A DNA stretch of 64,000 nt, taken from the NCBI GenBank assembly GCA_032871835.1, contig CM065296.1:630001-694000 (forward strand), read 5' to 3'. Made by a program: the position numbers and the translations under genes. Source of the DNA: Dipteronia dyeriana (taxonomy: Eukaryota; Streptophyta; Magnoliopsida; Sapindales; Sapindaceae). Under the pieces are notes generated by a model that worked only from the letters and a program-made list of their open reading frames with translations, had not been told where the DNA came from and did not search any database. This document shows positions 11,039 through 23,183 of the stretch, piece after piece. The first letter of the stretch is position 1; each line of letters starts with the position of its first letter.

Positions 11039-14000
11039 CTATTGTTGTACAAGTCGTGTTGCCTGTTTAGCTCTGAAATTCGTTCGTCTCCTGGTTGATG
11101 CCCTGTTTTGATATCTGTTCGGGTTCATGTTTCCGAATTTGAGAGGTACAACCTGCTCAGTGTATGAACTTCCAGGAAAGTTTCTCTTGTCTTTAGGAAG
11201 TGCTTGTAGCTGTGGCAGCCAGTATGCCACATACTCTCCTTCAGGATCATATGTTTGTGCCTGAGAAATTAATACATCTTAGATCTTTAACTAGCTTGTC
11301 GAGACTCTTCACAATCTAAGAGAAACTATCGATTACTAATAATAACTAAATTTCATATTTCTGTGTTCTTTCAGCATAAATCGACGGAAAAAGATAGATA
11401 ATTGTCTGCTTACTTGTTTGGGGATACTGAAATAACGATCTTCTCTTGGATCATTACCAACGCCTTTAAAGAATAGTGAAATGTTAGTTCATTAATCTCA
11501 TAATATTGAAATTACAGTAAATAAATAATTGGGTAAACATAGATAGGTAACATCTACAATCCTACCAAAATCGATAAACTCCCCCTAAATAAACTCAAAT
11601 CCCTTCCCGTTCACACTAGAACGAGATTTGAACCCAAAACCTATTGCACAACAATGATTACACTAAATCTACATATATGCGGAGGAGGATTGGTATAAAA
11701 AATCGATTCACCTGCTCCATAAGTCCAGTTTCCATAATTGGAACACGGGTCATAATCCAAAAGACATGTCTCGAACCATTCAGCTCCTATACGCCAGTCA
11801 ATCCCCATATCTCGGACAAGAAACGAACATACAATCTGTTGAAACATATTCATGTCAGAAACTTGTAATCGTTCACAAGGTATATGCATTAACCAACATA
11901 TAGAGCTGATGTCTAGATAAAGAATTGAAAAGTTTACCTGCCGTCCTCTATTAGACATGAACCCAGTAGCCGTTAGTTCCTTCATGTTGGCGTCTATGAG
12001 AGGGTATCTAGACAGTCACAAAGAAGAGTAAGTAGATAAACAGTAGCTTCAATTTCGAAGATGTAGAATCCGTAAACATACCCTGTACAGCCATCTCTCC
12101 AGGATTCGAACAATTTCTGGTCTTGACTCCACTTATGCTCTACTTTTCTGGGGCCACCTAGGAGCAGTAATCGACATCACATGTAGAAATGAAGTACAGT
12201 GAAAGCATTTTTAACAAATTTCTGAGATTAATAGTTTGAATGCAATTTTCATTGTATATATAATCAATTAATATAGATACTAACCTAAATGAAAAAGGGT
12301 ATTTCCATATTTTAGTGAGATAAATCTGAAGTAATCCCTCCATATTAGTTCGAACAAAACCCTGAAAACATAAAATTCAGATTCAGAGAAAAATCGAAAC
12401 AGTAATGTATAACGTATTTTGATCAAAGATTTGTTTGCATAGGTACCAGTACGTCGAATCGTTTGCTTGCCTTTCCCTTTCATATCTCTTTACCTGAAGA
12501 AAATATAGAACACCTTCCCGAGATTAGTCTAGTCTCATCTTAAACTATGTCACTATCTAAATTGTAACATCGACATTGATGAAATAGTCCTTCAACCTCT
12601 TCGTATATATAACGCGGAGAAAGGCTTCCCGAGGCAAGCCATGGAGAGAATTTCGTTGAATAATCAGGTCCCAACATCCCATTCCTTGTCTCTTTATACA
12701 CCCTTAGAAGATCCTGCATTTGTATGTGGGGGTTGACATTTATGCATCTCTTTTCACTATTATTATATACACTGCACTTAGCATTTCAAATTCTGTTTCG
12801 AAAATACGCTGATCACATCATCAACAGAGCATAAACAAAGGTACGATGAGTGATTTTTTCCGCTTACCTTCTTCCAGAAGTACTCACATACTCTGCCAAG
12901 AGCTGCACTTTCACCTCCCACAAATTTCATTCCTTTATTGACCTGTATCAACATCAAACTCTCTTACAAAACAATTATTTTTAGATGTACTTTCTTGAAG
13001 TATATATGAACATATAAACTTGCCTTTTGTGATTCAAGTCCAAGCTGATCAATTGAAGGAACACATCCCCAATCATCAACACTTGGTGGCGGTCCAAGGG
13101 AAGCCGGAATCTTAATACAGCCTCGTACTTTGGACTTAGCTTCAACAGACTGCATGCTCAGGTTTCAATTTCATCAACAAATTACCAAGATATCGAACAT
13201 AGAGGGCAATTCATAATCATATGTATCCGTGAGAATGGAATTAGTAACCATAGATTAGAAACTTGCCTTGCGAAATTGAGTGTACACATCTGGTATAGAA
13301 CTGGAATTGAATGGAATGTCATCTAGATGGTACATTGTGGTGCCCCAAATCAGTTGTAGCATAGGACTTTTCGAAGAATTCGGGATCACGAATTCGTCTT
13401 TAGATGGCAATGATGATGATGAAGACGAGGACAACACCAATTTCCTCAACCTTTTCCTCACCATATTTTCGACATTGACCTCCTCACTACAGGTTTCTCT
13501 TTGGGCATATACCTGAGTAGATTGCATAAAACACACACATTTATTTAAAAATTCTATATTCAACAAACCAAATATAACAAGCAAAAAAATCATCTGAATC
13601 ACTCAACTGTATGTGCACCAAAAGATTTAGCAAGAGAAGGGATAATTTCCTCAGGTTTCCCAAGTTGAATCATTAAATTCAATCCCCTGTTCATCAAATT
13701 CTTTCTCAAGTCAGCCAAACACTCTATCAGGAATTGCCCTCTCAATGCTGCAAATCAAAATATAGCTAAATAAAAAACCAAGAACGACATAGAACAGGGA
13801 AGAAAACGACAATACAAATAAAGAATGGCGATACATATACCTCCAGTTTTTGGGAAACCAAAATGGTAAGTAGTTTGAAAAAGACGAGGATCGACACAGT
13901 AAACAGGCAAGACCATGTCCGATGAAAACCAAGCTTTAAACAGAGCTTCATTGTCCAAAACTCTCAAATCGTTCCTGAACCAGACAATGGAGATCCCTTT

Positions 14001-14300
14001 CCCGTTCCTCTTCACTGTCGTCGACGTGTAATATCTTTCGAAGCATTGGCTCACAACGCGGCCCGTTTCAACGGCGTCTAATTCAGGAACCTGTCGTAGA
14101 CGGAGCTGATCTTGGGTTGGGTTCGGGTTTCTGGATGCGGAGCTGGTCATGATTCGGGTCGAGAAAGCGAGTGTGCTTTGAGTTGGTTGTTTCAGAGGAA
14201 GAGAAGAGAGTGAGTTACGTAGGTTGGCCATGGCCATCGCTGACTCTTTTTTTGTGAATTTTGGACAGGACAAGTTTGTAAGCAGTTGGGAGGCTGACAC
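11039..14300 (-). CDS. CRY3: Cryptochrome DASH, chloroplast/mitochondrial type
   Basis: Thirteen exons on the minus strand: 13841-14300, 13608-13747, 13267-13512, 13024-13149, 12868-12942, 12597-12713, 12447-12493, 12285-12361, 12082-12157, 11938-12007, 11712-11835, 11414-11463 and 11039-11260. Together they give 609 aa, and every phase joins. From residue about 105 the photolyase alpha/beta domain is clear ([21 protein letters not shown]). The FAD domain shows [33 protein letters not shown] and the DASH block [19 protein letters not shown]. The Ser-rich N-terminus fits an organelle transit peptide; a second ATG at 14237 (residue 22) is an alternative start. CRY-DASH proteins bind FAD and a folate and repair cyclobutane dimers in single-stranded or looped DNA. 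Introns 3 and 4 begin GCAAGT rather than GT. No disabling lesion is seen. Confidence 0.95.
11545..11665 (-). repeat. SINE-like insertion in CRY3 intron 11
   Basis: Read on the minus strand, this contains GGTTTTGGGTTCAAATCTCG, which matches a Pol III B box (GGTTCAAATC) as found in tRNA-derived SINEs. A similar TTTTGGGTTCAATTCTC word lies in intron 4 of the PHD gene near 10068. The A box and target duplication were not found, so this is a possible remnant only. Confidence 0.3.
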
Positions 14301-14430
14301 GTGGAACGGCTAGTTTGGGAATGACGTGGTGCCTTCATAGCCTCTGGTGCCGTAAAAACGCACCGTTTTGGTAGCCCAAACATGTTTAAAACTCTCAGTT
14401 ATTGGGCCTAAGGGGCCCAATCACAGACGC
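14301..14430 (-). promoter_or_regulatory. Putative CRY3 promoter with site II motifs
   Basis: Upstream of the CRY3 start (on the minus strand) lie a TTGGGCCTAAGGGGCCCAAT-type pair of TGGGCC/GGCCCA words around 14403-14422 and a further TTTGGGC near 14375. These are typical of proximal promoters of plant genes for organelle-targeted proteins. No clear TATA box was seen. Confidence 0.4.
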
Positions 14431-15693
14431 TGGTATTGGTTATATCTTCACACCCCTTTGTTTTTGTTCCAATTTTTTCCTCGTTTACAATTTCGTCCCA
14501 CGAACTACATAAGAGAGTGAGAGACTCAAACAAGAATTGTAATGCAAGGTAGATATTGTACGGTATTGGAAAATTCCACTGAATTGATGTGTATTAATTT
14601 TTGAACTACATAAGATTTGTTACTAAAAAGTGTCAAAAACTACCAACAGTTTCACATCTACAATCAATTAGGACACCAATTTGAAAAAATATTTGTTCAA
14701 ATAAGATTATGTCATTCTAGTGAAGAAATTGACAGATGATAGGTGTTTAGGTTCAAAAACTAAGATATTTAATCACACAATTGAAAAGTTGAAATGAAAA
14801 AGAAGAAAAAAAAAAAACAAAAGCTTCACTAAGAAAAGGAAATGAATATCACAATGTTCTTTCTTAAGTTACTTCCTACAAAATCAACTTAACAGAACGA
14901 AAGAGCGTGAAGAATATGGCTATTAACCTAATTGTAACTTTCTACATTTGTTAATACTCTCACTGGATGGCAATGATCAAGTTTACCAATCTGTTAAAAG
15001 CTAAAAAAAGATATCAATGTAGTATTATAGTCATAAGTCGATAAAGACTGTTTGTCCTTTATGGACTCAAAGAACAGACCATGAAGACCCGGAAATATAG
15101 CTCAAGAACAAGCAAAGGCATACAATAAATAAGCTCTTCGTGATAATGATAAACAAGAAGCAAGCAAAACAAAACTCAAGGTGGATAGATGAGGATGAAG
15201 CTATTTTAGTATCTCTAATCATTCTTCCGCATATAATTACCCACTTACTAATTTTTTCTTTTAATACTTAAATACGATTTTTAGCAGAATCGTATATAAT
15301 CAACAATAAATAGAAGTATCAGAACTGTATATAAATGTATCGCATGCATTATCTGGATACTTTTTTTCTATAAAGTATCTATATATATATATATATATAA
15401 CGAATCAATTTCGATTTCTTAGCTAGACAGGTACTATACAAAAGTAGCTCCTATAAGTTATCTTCCTAGGTGTTCTTGTTAAAACAAAGCATAGTGCGGT
15501 CAAGACACCGTGATCAATTTGCATACAATCATAAAAGTAGGTATTTTGGAGTTGTATTCAAACAAAGCATCATCGAAAGTGCAAATTTTCAACACAAGTT
15601 TTCTCAATCTGTACACTATAGATTGAGAATATGATTTTTGAAGAAAATTATCAACAATCAGCAGCAAAGAATGGCAAGCAAATCCACAAGAAG

Positions 15694-15740
<47 letters not shown>

Positions 15741-15844
15741 AACACTCTTTTTCTACATCTGTCTAATCTTTTCTATCTTGAAATCAAAATTATGACACAA
15801 AAATAACATGATATAACAACAAACTACTATGACACAAAAAATTG
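14431..15844. other. Intergenic, no gene recognised; (TA)n tract
   Basis: AT-rich sequence without supported exons. Microsatellites: TATATA at 15381-15399 and (TA)n at 15699-15737. Runs such as 14790-14822 are low complexity. Confidence 0.4.
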
Positions 15845-16250
15845 TCTATTCAACAGATCATTCACTATTTAACTGTTAACCACAAACAACAAAAAATCAT
15901 ATATAACAACCAAGAGACATGTATAAATTACATCCCTCAGTATATGATAGGCATTATAATGTAGTTGAAAGTTCAACAAATAATTTTCCCTTCATCAAAC
16001 TAACCAAGCCTAGGGAGGAGGATTCTATGATGCCTCATTAGGGTCACCATGGAGAAGACATCAAAATTCAGATTGAATTCTCTATGAGGAACCTTTGACA
16101 TATGTTGCAGTCATCATTAGCGAGTAGCAATTAAAATGATCTGTAGGAGACATACACTTGACAACCCAAAAAATTCACTGTTGTAACAAATACTAACCCC
16201 TAGAAACTGAAAACCGAAAGATGTTTAATCGAATGTACATCGATTATATT
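15845..16250. repeat. Duplicated segment, copy 1 (partner 39461-39985)
   Basis: This stretch follows, in the same orientation, the sequence in intron 6 of the RlmH-like gene. Both start near ATTCAACAGATCAT, share AACCACAAACAACAAAAAAT, ATTCTCTATGAGGAACCTT and AATGATCTGTA, and end near ACTGTTGTAACAAATA. Copy 2 has about 100 extra bases. The copies are diverged but collinear, which suggests an old segmental duplication rather than a mobile element. Confidence 0.6.
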
Positions 16251-16803
16251 GAGTATTTTAACTTTCTTGGCACAATAAAAATAAAGCATTAAAACTCAAC
16301 AAATAAATTATTTCCAGGAAAAGTAAACAAAATTCCGTGACAAATACAAACACTTCATGACATCATTATTTTTTTTCCATGACAAATCTTTTTTTTTTAA
16401 AATAATTTGCTTAAAAAAAAATTAAATAAAAAAATTATTAGTTAATTAATTATATTATAATAAAATCTCAAAAATAACTAATTCATGTGTAATTTAGATA
16501 TTTTAAATTTTATGATTAGCCAAACTATCGATTAACACTTGGTCAACGAAAAGTAGGAAAAGTATATACAATTTTGACAAAATTGACAGCTGAGTACATT
16601 ATCGATTAAACTCATGGGATTTTTATGTAATTTTCCCACTTTTAAATTGAAACAAAAAGCACTCACAAGTCACAATGGAAAATATTAGAAATTGAAAGAG
16701 CTATTTTGTTTGTAATGAACATAATTTGGTGATGCTTCTGTATCATAATTGTTTCCTTTATTTTGTATATCATACTTCTCCCATGCCACTACAGTTTTAG
16801 TGC
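16251..16803. other. Intergenic AT-rich stretch, nothing recognised
   Basis: No gene, RNA or repeat boundary is supported in this interval. Confidence 0.4.
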
Positions 16804-16807
16804 TTGT

Positions 16808-17442
16808 TGTCACGGGCCGCAAGTTTACAAGCCCAGGAGTCCAACAAAGGCCCTTACTTTACCCAGCTCCTGGAAGATTCTAGAGACCTCTCTACAATTT
16901 CAACATTGGTCAAGCTTCTGGAAGTCTCTAACAACTCAACCATCTCTACACCATTCTTGTACTTATCTAGATAGGTATAGAATAATCTAGAACTTTGTAA
17001 AGGCATATAAATACATATAGAGTATTCTAGTTAGGTGTAGAATATTCTGAAGACTTAATCTCCACTATTAGGCTAGATTAGTCTAGAACATTCCTTAAGG
17101 AGGTGGCTCACCTATAAATAGTCAACCCCTCTCATTTGTAAACCATCCTAGAATTCTTTCATTAATACAACTCTTCCTTTGAAAGTACTTATGAGAATTC
17201 TAGTGATCTAGAGCATCGTGGTCTTCCTTCGCAAGTCTCACTGATCCTCTGCCTCCAGGCTCCCCATTTCAACCCTCTCCCGACTCTCCCCACTCTAAAT
17301 CGCTTCCGCATCTTCACGCTTGGCAACGTTCGTCCAAGAACTTGCCCGAGCGTCCCTCTTACAAGGCTTACTTAGCAACATTCCAATGGGATTTGCCTAA
17401 GTGCCGCACGGCTGTGCCTAGATGAAATCTCACCCCGTGACA
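16808..17442 (+). mobile_element. Solo LTR, probably Ty3/gypsy type
   Basis: The 635-base unit begins TGTCACGGG and ends CCCGTGACA, so it has the TG...CA termini and short inverted ends of an LTR. TTGT lies directly on both sides (16804-16807 and 17443-17446) as a 4-base target duplication. CTATAAATAG at 17114 is a good TATA box, and AATACAACTC follows about 50 bases later. No internal retroelement sequence is attached. TGTCACGGC-like starts are typical of plant gypsy LTRs; the superfamily is inferred from that alone. Confidence 0.75.
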
Positions 17443-17690
17443 TTGTGCTCTTGGTTCCGATGGTACAGATACATCATTGCAAATTGTCTAGATCCGAAGA
17501 TGGAACATTATACGGAGCCAAAATTCCAATATACAGCATAACATGTTTGTTCCAATGAATACATGTAGAAGAAAGAGATAATTATTAGGTAGCAAACCAA
17601 TGATTAAATGAGTGGGCATTATTACTGCCTACTGGGGTGAAAAGGAAACAACATCGACAGAGGATCATGACATGTAGTGACGTAGAAAGA

Positions 17691-19337
17691 TCAAGAAGTT
17701 GGGGTGGTATTGTCAGCATTCTTCTGGTAGAAGGATTCATATGTAGCTACTCTTGCCTTTGATTCCGGCAACTCCAGTTCTTCAATGAAACTAGTAGTCA
17801 TCTTTATAAAATCTTTCATGTGTACTCCTTGCCATTCCTTCACATACATGCAATAAAAGGTAGGGAAATTAAAACAAGTCAAGCATGAGAAAGCCCATAC
17901 ATAACATTAACAACTTTGAAATAAGCATTTCTATTTGATCATTTGTATCGCAGTTACCCTCCACAACCTAAGAAAATTTCATTAAGTTGCTCTCAACAAA
18001 CCACAAAAGATAAACATGACGGAAGTCTTTGATTATTAGAATATAAGATTACGAAAATGCAAAGATGAATATATCCCTTGATGATCCCTAAAACTTCCAT
18101 ACCTAAGTGATCTAGTTTTCACATAGAAACACACATCAACATTTACCACAATTGAATCCCCAATGGACAAGAGGAAGTTTTATAGTAGAGATGGTAGTAT
18201 ACCAAGAATCCTAGTGAATTCTCAAAAGGAAAACAAACCGAACATTTCAGCATGTGAGTAATTAAGAAGATATATCTAATTTTGTACATAACAAGCTAAT
18301 TCAAGTATTATGAGTCACCTAGCTCCCAACACAGATTGAAGGAATTTGATTCATGTATGCTAGTGTATGTGCTAATAATGATATATGCTAGAAGCGAACA
18401 GGTTGATAAACGCTTCCCAGTTAACAAGTACACAATAAGAGTATGAAATTACCTGAAAATCCCAGTCTCCATACAAGTTGGGATCATTTTTATCGGCCCA
18501 GACATAAGCCTGAGCTTGTAACTTGTCAGCATTGTCCTGCATGAGAAGCATTGCAACAAAGATGTACATAAAATTGACTAATTGAGAGAAAGTACAGAAT
18601 GAAGCTATAGACATGAAAGCAGATAAAAAAAAAAAACAGACCATGAAAGAAACATCAACAGCGGTCCTTTGGTACTCAACATCCTCAAATACATCTAAGA
18701 TGTGCAATTCAGGATCGGTGATTCCCAACAGAACCTGCAACAATAATTCATAAGCCTTTTAAAGAAGCCACCACAATAGCTAAATAGCGTATAATTCAAG
18801 TAAAAGATATGAGCTCATCAGTCATCATGTACAAATTGAAGCATACATATTCATAGCTGTCTAACTAATTAACAATTAACAAGAGTGATGATGAGCTATG
18901 ACTTGATGAATTTATATTTTAAGAAAAAGCATAAAGCTTTAAAATAAAATTGAGATTTTGAATCTGCCCATATAACAATTAACGTAAAAATAAATAAAAA
19001 AAGAGGAGAAAATGAAAACCTTGCCGGTAACTTTTTTATTGAGGAGAGGGAGAATAGCAGGATATACACGACCTTTGATGCTAAATCTGTGACTGCTCTC
19101 TTACGATAACAATTACAATTACAATTACAATTACAATTACAATCAGTTATTATTATTATTTCAATTACAAAAAAAAAATCATTAAGAGAGAGAGAGAGAG
19201 GCTGACTAGTTGTTGAGGACGGCGGAGGATGACTCAGGAACTCGCTTTAGAAGAACACGAACGACGTCGTCTGCAAGTAGGCTGCCGTACACGAACACAC
19301 TGTGAAGATTACCGCTTCCCACTCCCGACGATCCCAT
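17691..19337 (-). CDS. AIG2-like protein (gamma-glutamylcyclotransferase-like fold), 175 aa
   Basis: Five exons on the minus strand: 19207-19337, 19020-19092, 18642-18734, 18453-18536 and 17691-17837. All are GT-AG with consistent phases. The N-terminus has the family signature VFVYGSL (residues 14-20), which forms the substrate loop. Exon 2 gives YHRFSIKGRVYPAILP. Exon 3 has GITDPEL followed by DVFEDVEYQR, which includes the acidic residue expected as catalytic base. Exon 4 gives YVWADKNDPNLYGDWDF, a plant AIG2-like hallmark, and exon 5 EWQGVHMKDFI. Relatives are about 170-190 aa. The family is named for avirulence-induced gene 2 of Arabidopsis; the fold suggests gamma-glutamylamine or related cyclotransferase activity, but the plant substrate is unsettled. 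A CT-repeat leader lies just upstream of the ATG (19338-19353), and intron 1 contains a hexanucleotide repeat. Confidence 0.93.
19103..19200. repeat. (ACAATT)n hexanucleotide and (AG)n microsatellites in AIG2-like intron 1
   Basis: At 19109-19143 the unit ACAATT is repeated about six times, followed by TTATTATTATT and then (AG)n at 19185-19200. Both lie inside the first intron of the AIG2-like gene. Confidence 0.8.
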
Positions 19338-19453
19338 CTCTCTCTCTCTCTCGATTCTACTGATCGATTGATTCAATTAATTTGTTTGAGAGGTTTAATT
19401 GAATGAGAGGTAGTTGTTACACGAGTTAATATCGTAAGATTTCCTTGTTACGT

Positions 19454-21085
19454 ATCAATTATTTAAATAAATTTGATTTTTTAACGAAGATTTCCTAATT
19501 TTTTTTAACAGTTAAACCTGACCGAAAATTTATATAGTCTATTTTATTTATGAATGCCGTATTAATGATTGAAATAACTATTTTATTTTTTAATATTTAA
19601 AATTTAATAATTTCATTTTAAATTTTAATCCAATAAGAATGTAACACATGTCACCAATAGTTGAAAAAAAAATTAAATAAAATTGTTCCAAAAATATCCG
19701 AATATAGAAATTAAAAATAAAATAAAGATAAAAAACACCTTTAAAAACTTAATAATAATAATAAAAAAATATCCTTATATTGTTCACCAAATCAAACAAC
19801 TACCCAGATTTGCACCCCAGATTTGATGGAGATCCATCGATCCATTCTAACACTACTGTAATATCCCAACACATCAACCATACTTACGGTTTCATCGGTC
19901 ATCTCCCTTTCTCCATATTGTAATTTCATTTCCCACGCTTAGGCTACAACAAACACTTCAATTACAAACAATTATCAACACGAAAAAAGAATGTCCACGT
20001 TTTCGATTCACTTCAGACAAGCGAAGACCCAGGAGTTGTACTAAATCCAGTTCATTACAGTCACGCTTTTCCCTTTTCTCTAATGCGAAGAAACATAGCA
20101 AATGATGTTAAACGGAAAAGATAAACAAATCTAAAAAAAAATTGTGATGGGTGAGGCGATTGGGATTTGAGAAGGCGAAACATAAATCAAAATTCGTAAA
20201 TCTCCATGGATTGCAAACTCATAACTCCAAATCGAGATTTAACCATATAGTGTTTTGGATCAACGCCAGAAAACCACACTCAACTCTACCAAAAACCCAC
20301 ACCCACCACACCATCGTGGGTCTCCTCGCTGGCGGATACCACAAACCCACCACCACCCACCACTAACTCAAATTCAACCATCCATTCTCTTTTCTCTCTA
20401 AAACTCACACACAAATCAAACTCACAAACACCACCACCATCCTAGCATAACCAGAAATCAGTTATCCAAAATCCATAGACCACTATCACCAATAAATACG
20501 AAAAAAGTCGAATTAGAAAAAAAAAGTTGAACACAAACCAAAATATGTCGAGCACAAATCCACATGACCACCACCATCTCACCATAAAAAGACTATCACC
20601 AACATCGAAGAGAGAGGGGGAAAGCGATATGGAACGAAAGAGAGAAATGGGAAGCAGACGAGACGACCGGGATCTCCTCGCTGCTTGGAAGGGTGGTGGT
20701 TGGTGGATTTCGGCGGGTTCAGCGGCTGGGGTTTGGTCTACATCTCTGGTGATGGAGCTGGTTCACGTTGAAGAAGATTCGTGAGAGGTCTCGATCGATT
20801 GTTGAATTTGGGTGATGGATTGATAGAAATATGTGAATTTGTTTTTGTGTTAATTTTTATTTATTTTTAAATGTGATATTTTAAAAGAAAATAATAATTT
20901 TATGGATTTTTTTAATTTTTAATTTGTATTTATATATTAATTTTAGAGATAATATGAAATATTATAATTGACCCTCAATTCGTTAACGTGGACTATCATT
21001 TGACTGACGGATGGACCTATTTGATATACTTTTCAAAAGTCTGGGAAAACTTTGCTAAAAAATCAAAATCGTTTAAATAATTGAT
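19454..21085. mobile_element. Probable non-autonomous Mutator-like TIR element
   Basis: The left end reads ATCAATTATTTAAATAAATT, then TGATTTTTTAACGAAGATTT. The reverse complement of the right end reads ATCAATTATTTAAACGATTT, then TGATTTTTTAGCAAAGTTTT. The inverted repeats are therefore about 40 bases with few mismatches. The interior (about 19790-20800) is richer in GC than its flanks and contains an open frame at 20527-20784 (85 codons) without recognisable domains. Long TIRs around a GC-richer core suggest a MULE, possibly one that captured host DNA. I found no clean 9-base target duplication. Confidence 0.45.
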
Positions 21086-22363
21086 CTTTCCGCATAACAT
21101 AGGAACCCAGATGATATTAACCCTTGTTACACAAAACAATGTTTGTCACACTTGTTACTAAACCAATAATGTGTCACCACGAATTTATCCTTGTCATGTG
21201 GCCCACATCATTCCACATCATCAACATAATAGACCCAGACCCGAAACGGAAATCAGACGGAATCGAGATAAATGTGTTAAGTTATATTCGGTTTTAAGGT
21301 TTAAAACTGACCAAACAATATTTTCATAATAAAAAATATATTGGTTTAATATGATTTTGATTAAAACCACACCGAATCGGACCGAACCCATCTCTACCTA
21401 GTTAATACTCGACTGTCTATATATGGACTCCATCTTTTAATTGGGCCGATGGACCGAAACCTTCAATACTCCTGACGCATAGGGCTAGATTTATCTTTTG
21501 GGCTTGTAAGGCTATGGCCCAGCACATTTCATGGACCTTATTTTAGAGTATAACAATTTGTATGTTAATGTTAGCTTTTAGCATTGCTAATTTGTTATCA
21601 CTTATCAATTGTTTATTAACTTTAAAATACTTTTATTTTAATCAAACTTCAAAATACTTTTATAATTAACAAATATATATACATATATAAATTATACATA
21701 AAAATTAGCCGATAAAACTCTACTTGAAAATTATTCCAAATAGTAGTTAAAAAAAAAAAAAAAAAAATTTATGTCGAGCACATACTTTATTTTATCATTG
21801 TCTCATTGAATTCATTTAAGATTCTATTTTTAGAATACGCTATACGTTGCTAACTCAATTTTGTTTTCTTATTTTTGATAAATATGTTTTTTTTTCTTCC
21901 ATCTTTTCTAGTTTCCTTATTTGGAGCAAATTAGCAATCCTACTGTTTTTTTTAATAAAAAAATAGCAGTCTTATTCCTGGTTGGAATTGATTTTATATA
22001 TTCTATTAATTAACAATAATTTTTTGACAAATAACAAAATAAAATGGAATTAATTAAAAAAAAAAGTCGACCAAAGGGTTTAAGCGTCAAAGTGAAAGTG
22101 TTCTGCCAATTAATAAAAAAAAGTCGAAATTAATTAAAATTTGTTTTTAAAGGTTAGAGGTTTTGAAACCATAACTCATGCATATCATATCGTGTTCGTA
22201 TCATATTGTGCTATATTATTTTGCATTGTTCCATTATTCAAATGTGCTTCTCTCAAACACATTTCTTAAGGCCTAATTATCATATCATTAATTCTTCTCA
22301 TCACAAATTCTTTCACACACTACTATCTTCATCATCAATTTCAATATTCATCAATTGTTGATC
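21086..22363. other. Intergenic, no gene recognised
   Basis: AT-rich. Around 21270-21400 a run of CGGTTTTAAGG, AAAACCACACCGAATCGG and GACCGAACCCATCTCTAC words resembles one end of a plant hAT MITE, but no partner end was found. A poly-A run lies at 21749-21767. The rest shows nothing supportable. Confidence 0.35.
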
Positions 22364-23154
22364 ATGCAGTGGGTTAAAGTTCGAGTTCTTAGTAAAGGGT
22401 CTTACGGAGTTGATCGCTCGCAGTCAATTCGAAAGATCCCAATTTGCCTTCTTTTGCTATTAAATCGTCAAGATTGAGGATTCACATTCCTTGGAATCAT
22501 TGGGGAAGGAGAAGAGAATTCTCGATCATCTTTACGGCTCTTCTCACATTCTTGCATTTCTTATAGGAACAGTGAGTTTTGATGACCAACTTGGCGGTTC
22601 TCTTTCTGATCTTATAAAGAAGCGTGGAGGTCGTTTGCTGGAATGTGAAGTTCAGTACTACACAATGATGATATTGAAAGGCCTCTGTGGAATTCATGAG
22701 ATGGGGGTACATTCACTGTGATCTTAAGCCCGACAACATTCTTGTTGTTCCTTTACAAGACGGAACAAATTATTTGAAAATAGTCGATTTTAGGTTGACG
22801 AAAGAGCCTAGAGAAGAAATGCAATATGGAGATTCTTTCAAGTTCAGGTTTCATGGCACGCCAATCAACGTGTTGCCAAAAACTTTTCTGTTTGGAGAGA
22901 TTGAATCGGGGTTGGATATTTGGCCTTTTGGGTGTGTTATGATAGAGATGCTTATCGGCAAGCCTACTATACGGGTTGGTGATGGTTCTATTATAACTTG
23001 GAGTCTAAATATGTTTTTGTCATGCAAGAACCTAACATTCCACAATTCATGTCGAATTTGGGCAAAGATTTCCTAAGAAGTGTTCTACGAGAAATCCGAG
23101 GGAGCGATGGACGACCAACATATTATTGAATCATCCTTACCTTCTGCCTAAGAT
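22364..23154 (+). pseudogene. MAPKKK-like protein kinase pseudogene, main part
   Basis: Translation across several frames recovers a plant MAPKKK17/18- or NPK1-like kinase domain. It opens MQWVKVRVLSKGSYGV (glycine loop), then SFAIKSS (subdomain II Lys) and KEKRILDHLYGSSHI. Next come YYTMMILKGLCGIHE, the catalytic loop IHCDLKPDNIL, LKIVDFRLTKEP, the FHGTP segment, DIWPFGCVMIEML and finally ERWTTNILLNHPYL (subdomain XI). At least four frameshifts interrupt it, near 22415, 22480, 22705 and 23070. The Mg-binding DFG is DFR, and the APE-like motif is lost. It could not make an active kinase. The frame ends at a target duplication (CCTAAGAT, 23147-23154), and the remaining C-terminal codons continue at 33365. 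Confidence 0.8.
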
Positions 23155-23183
23155 TAGGGATGGACATTTATCCCCGGATACCC

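Noticed and set aside
16808..17442. TGTCACGGG...CCCGTGACA considered as a TIR transposon
   Set aside because: The inverted part is only nine bases, the ends are TG...CA, and there is a TATA box with downstream leader, so a solo LTR explains it better.
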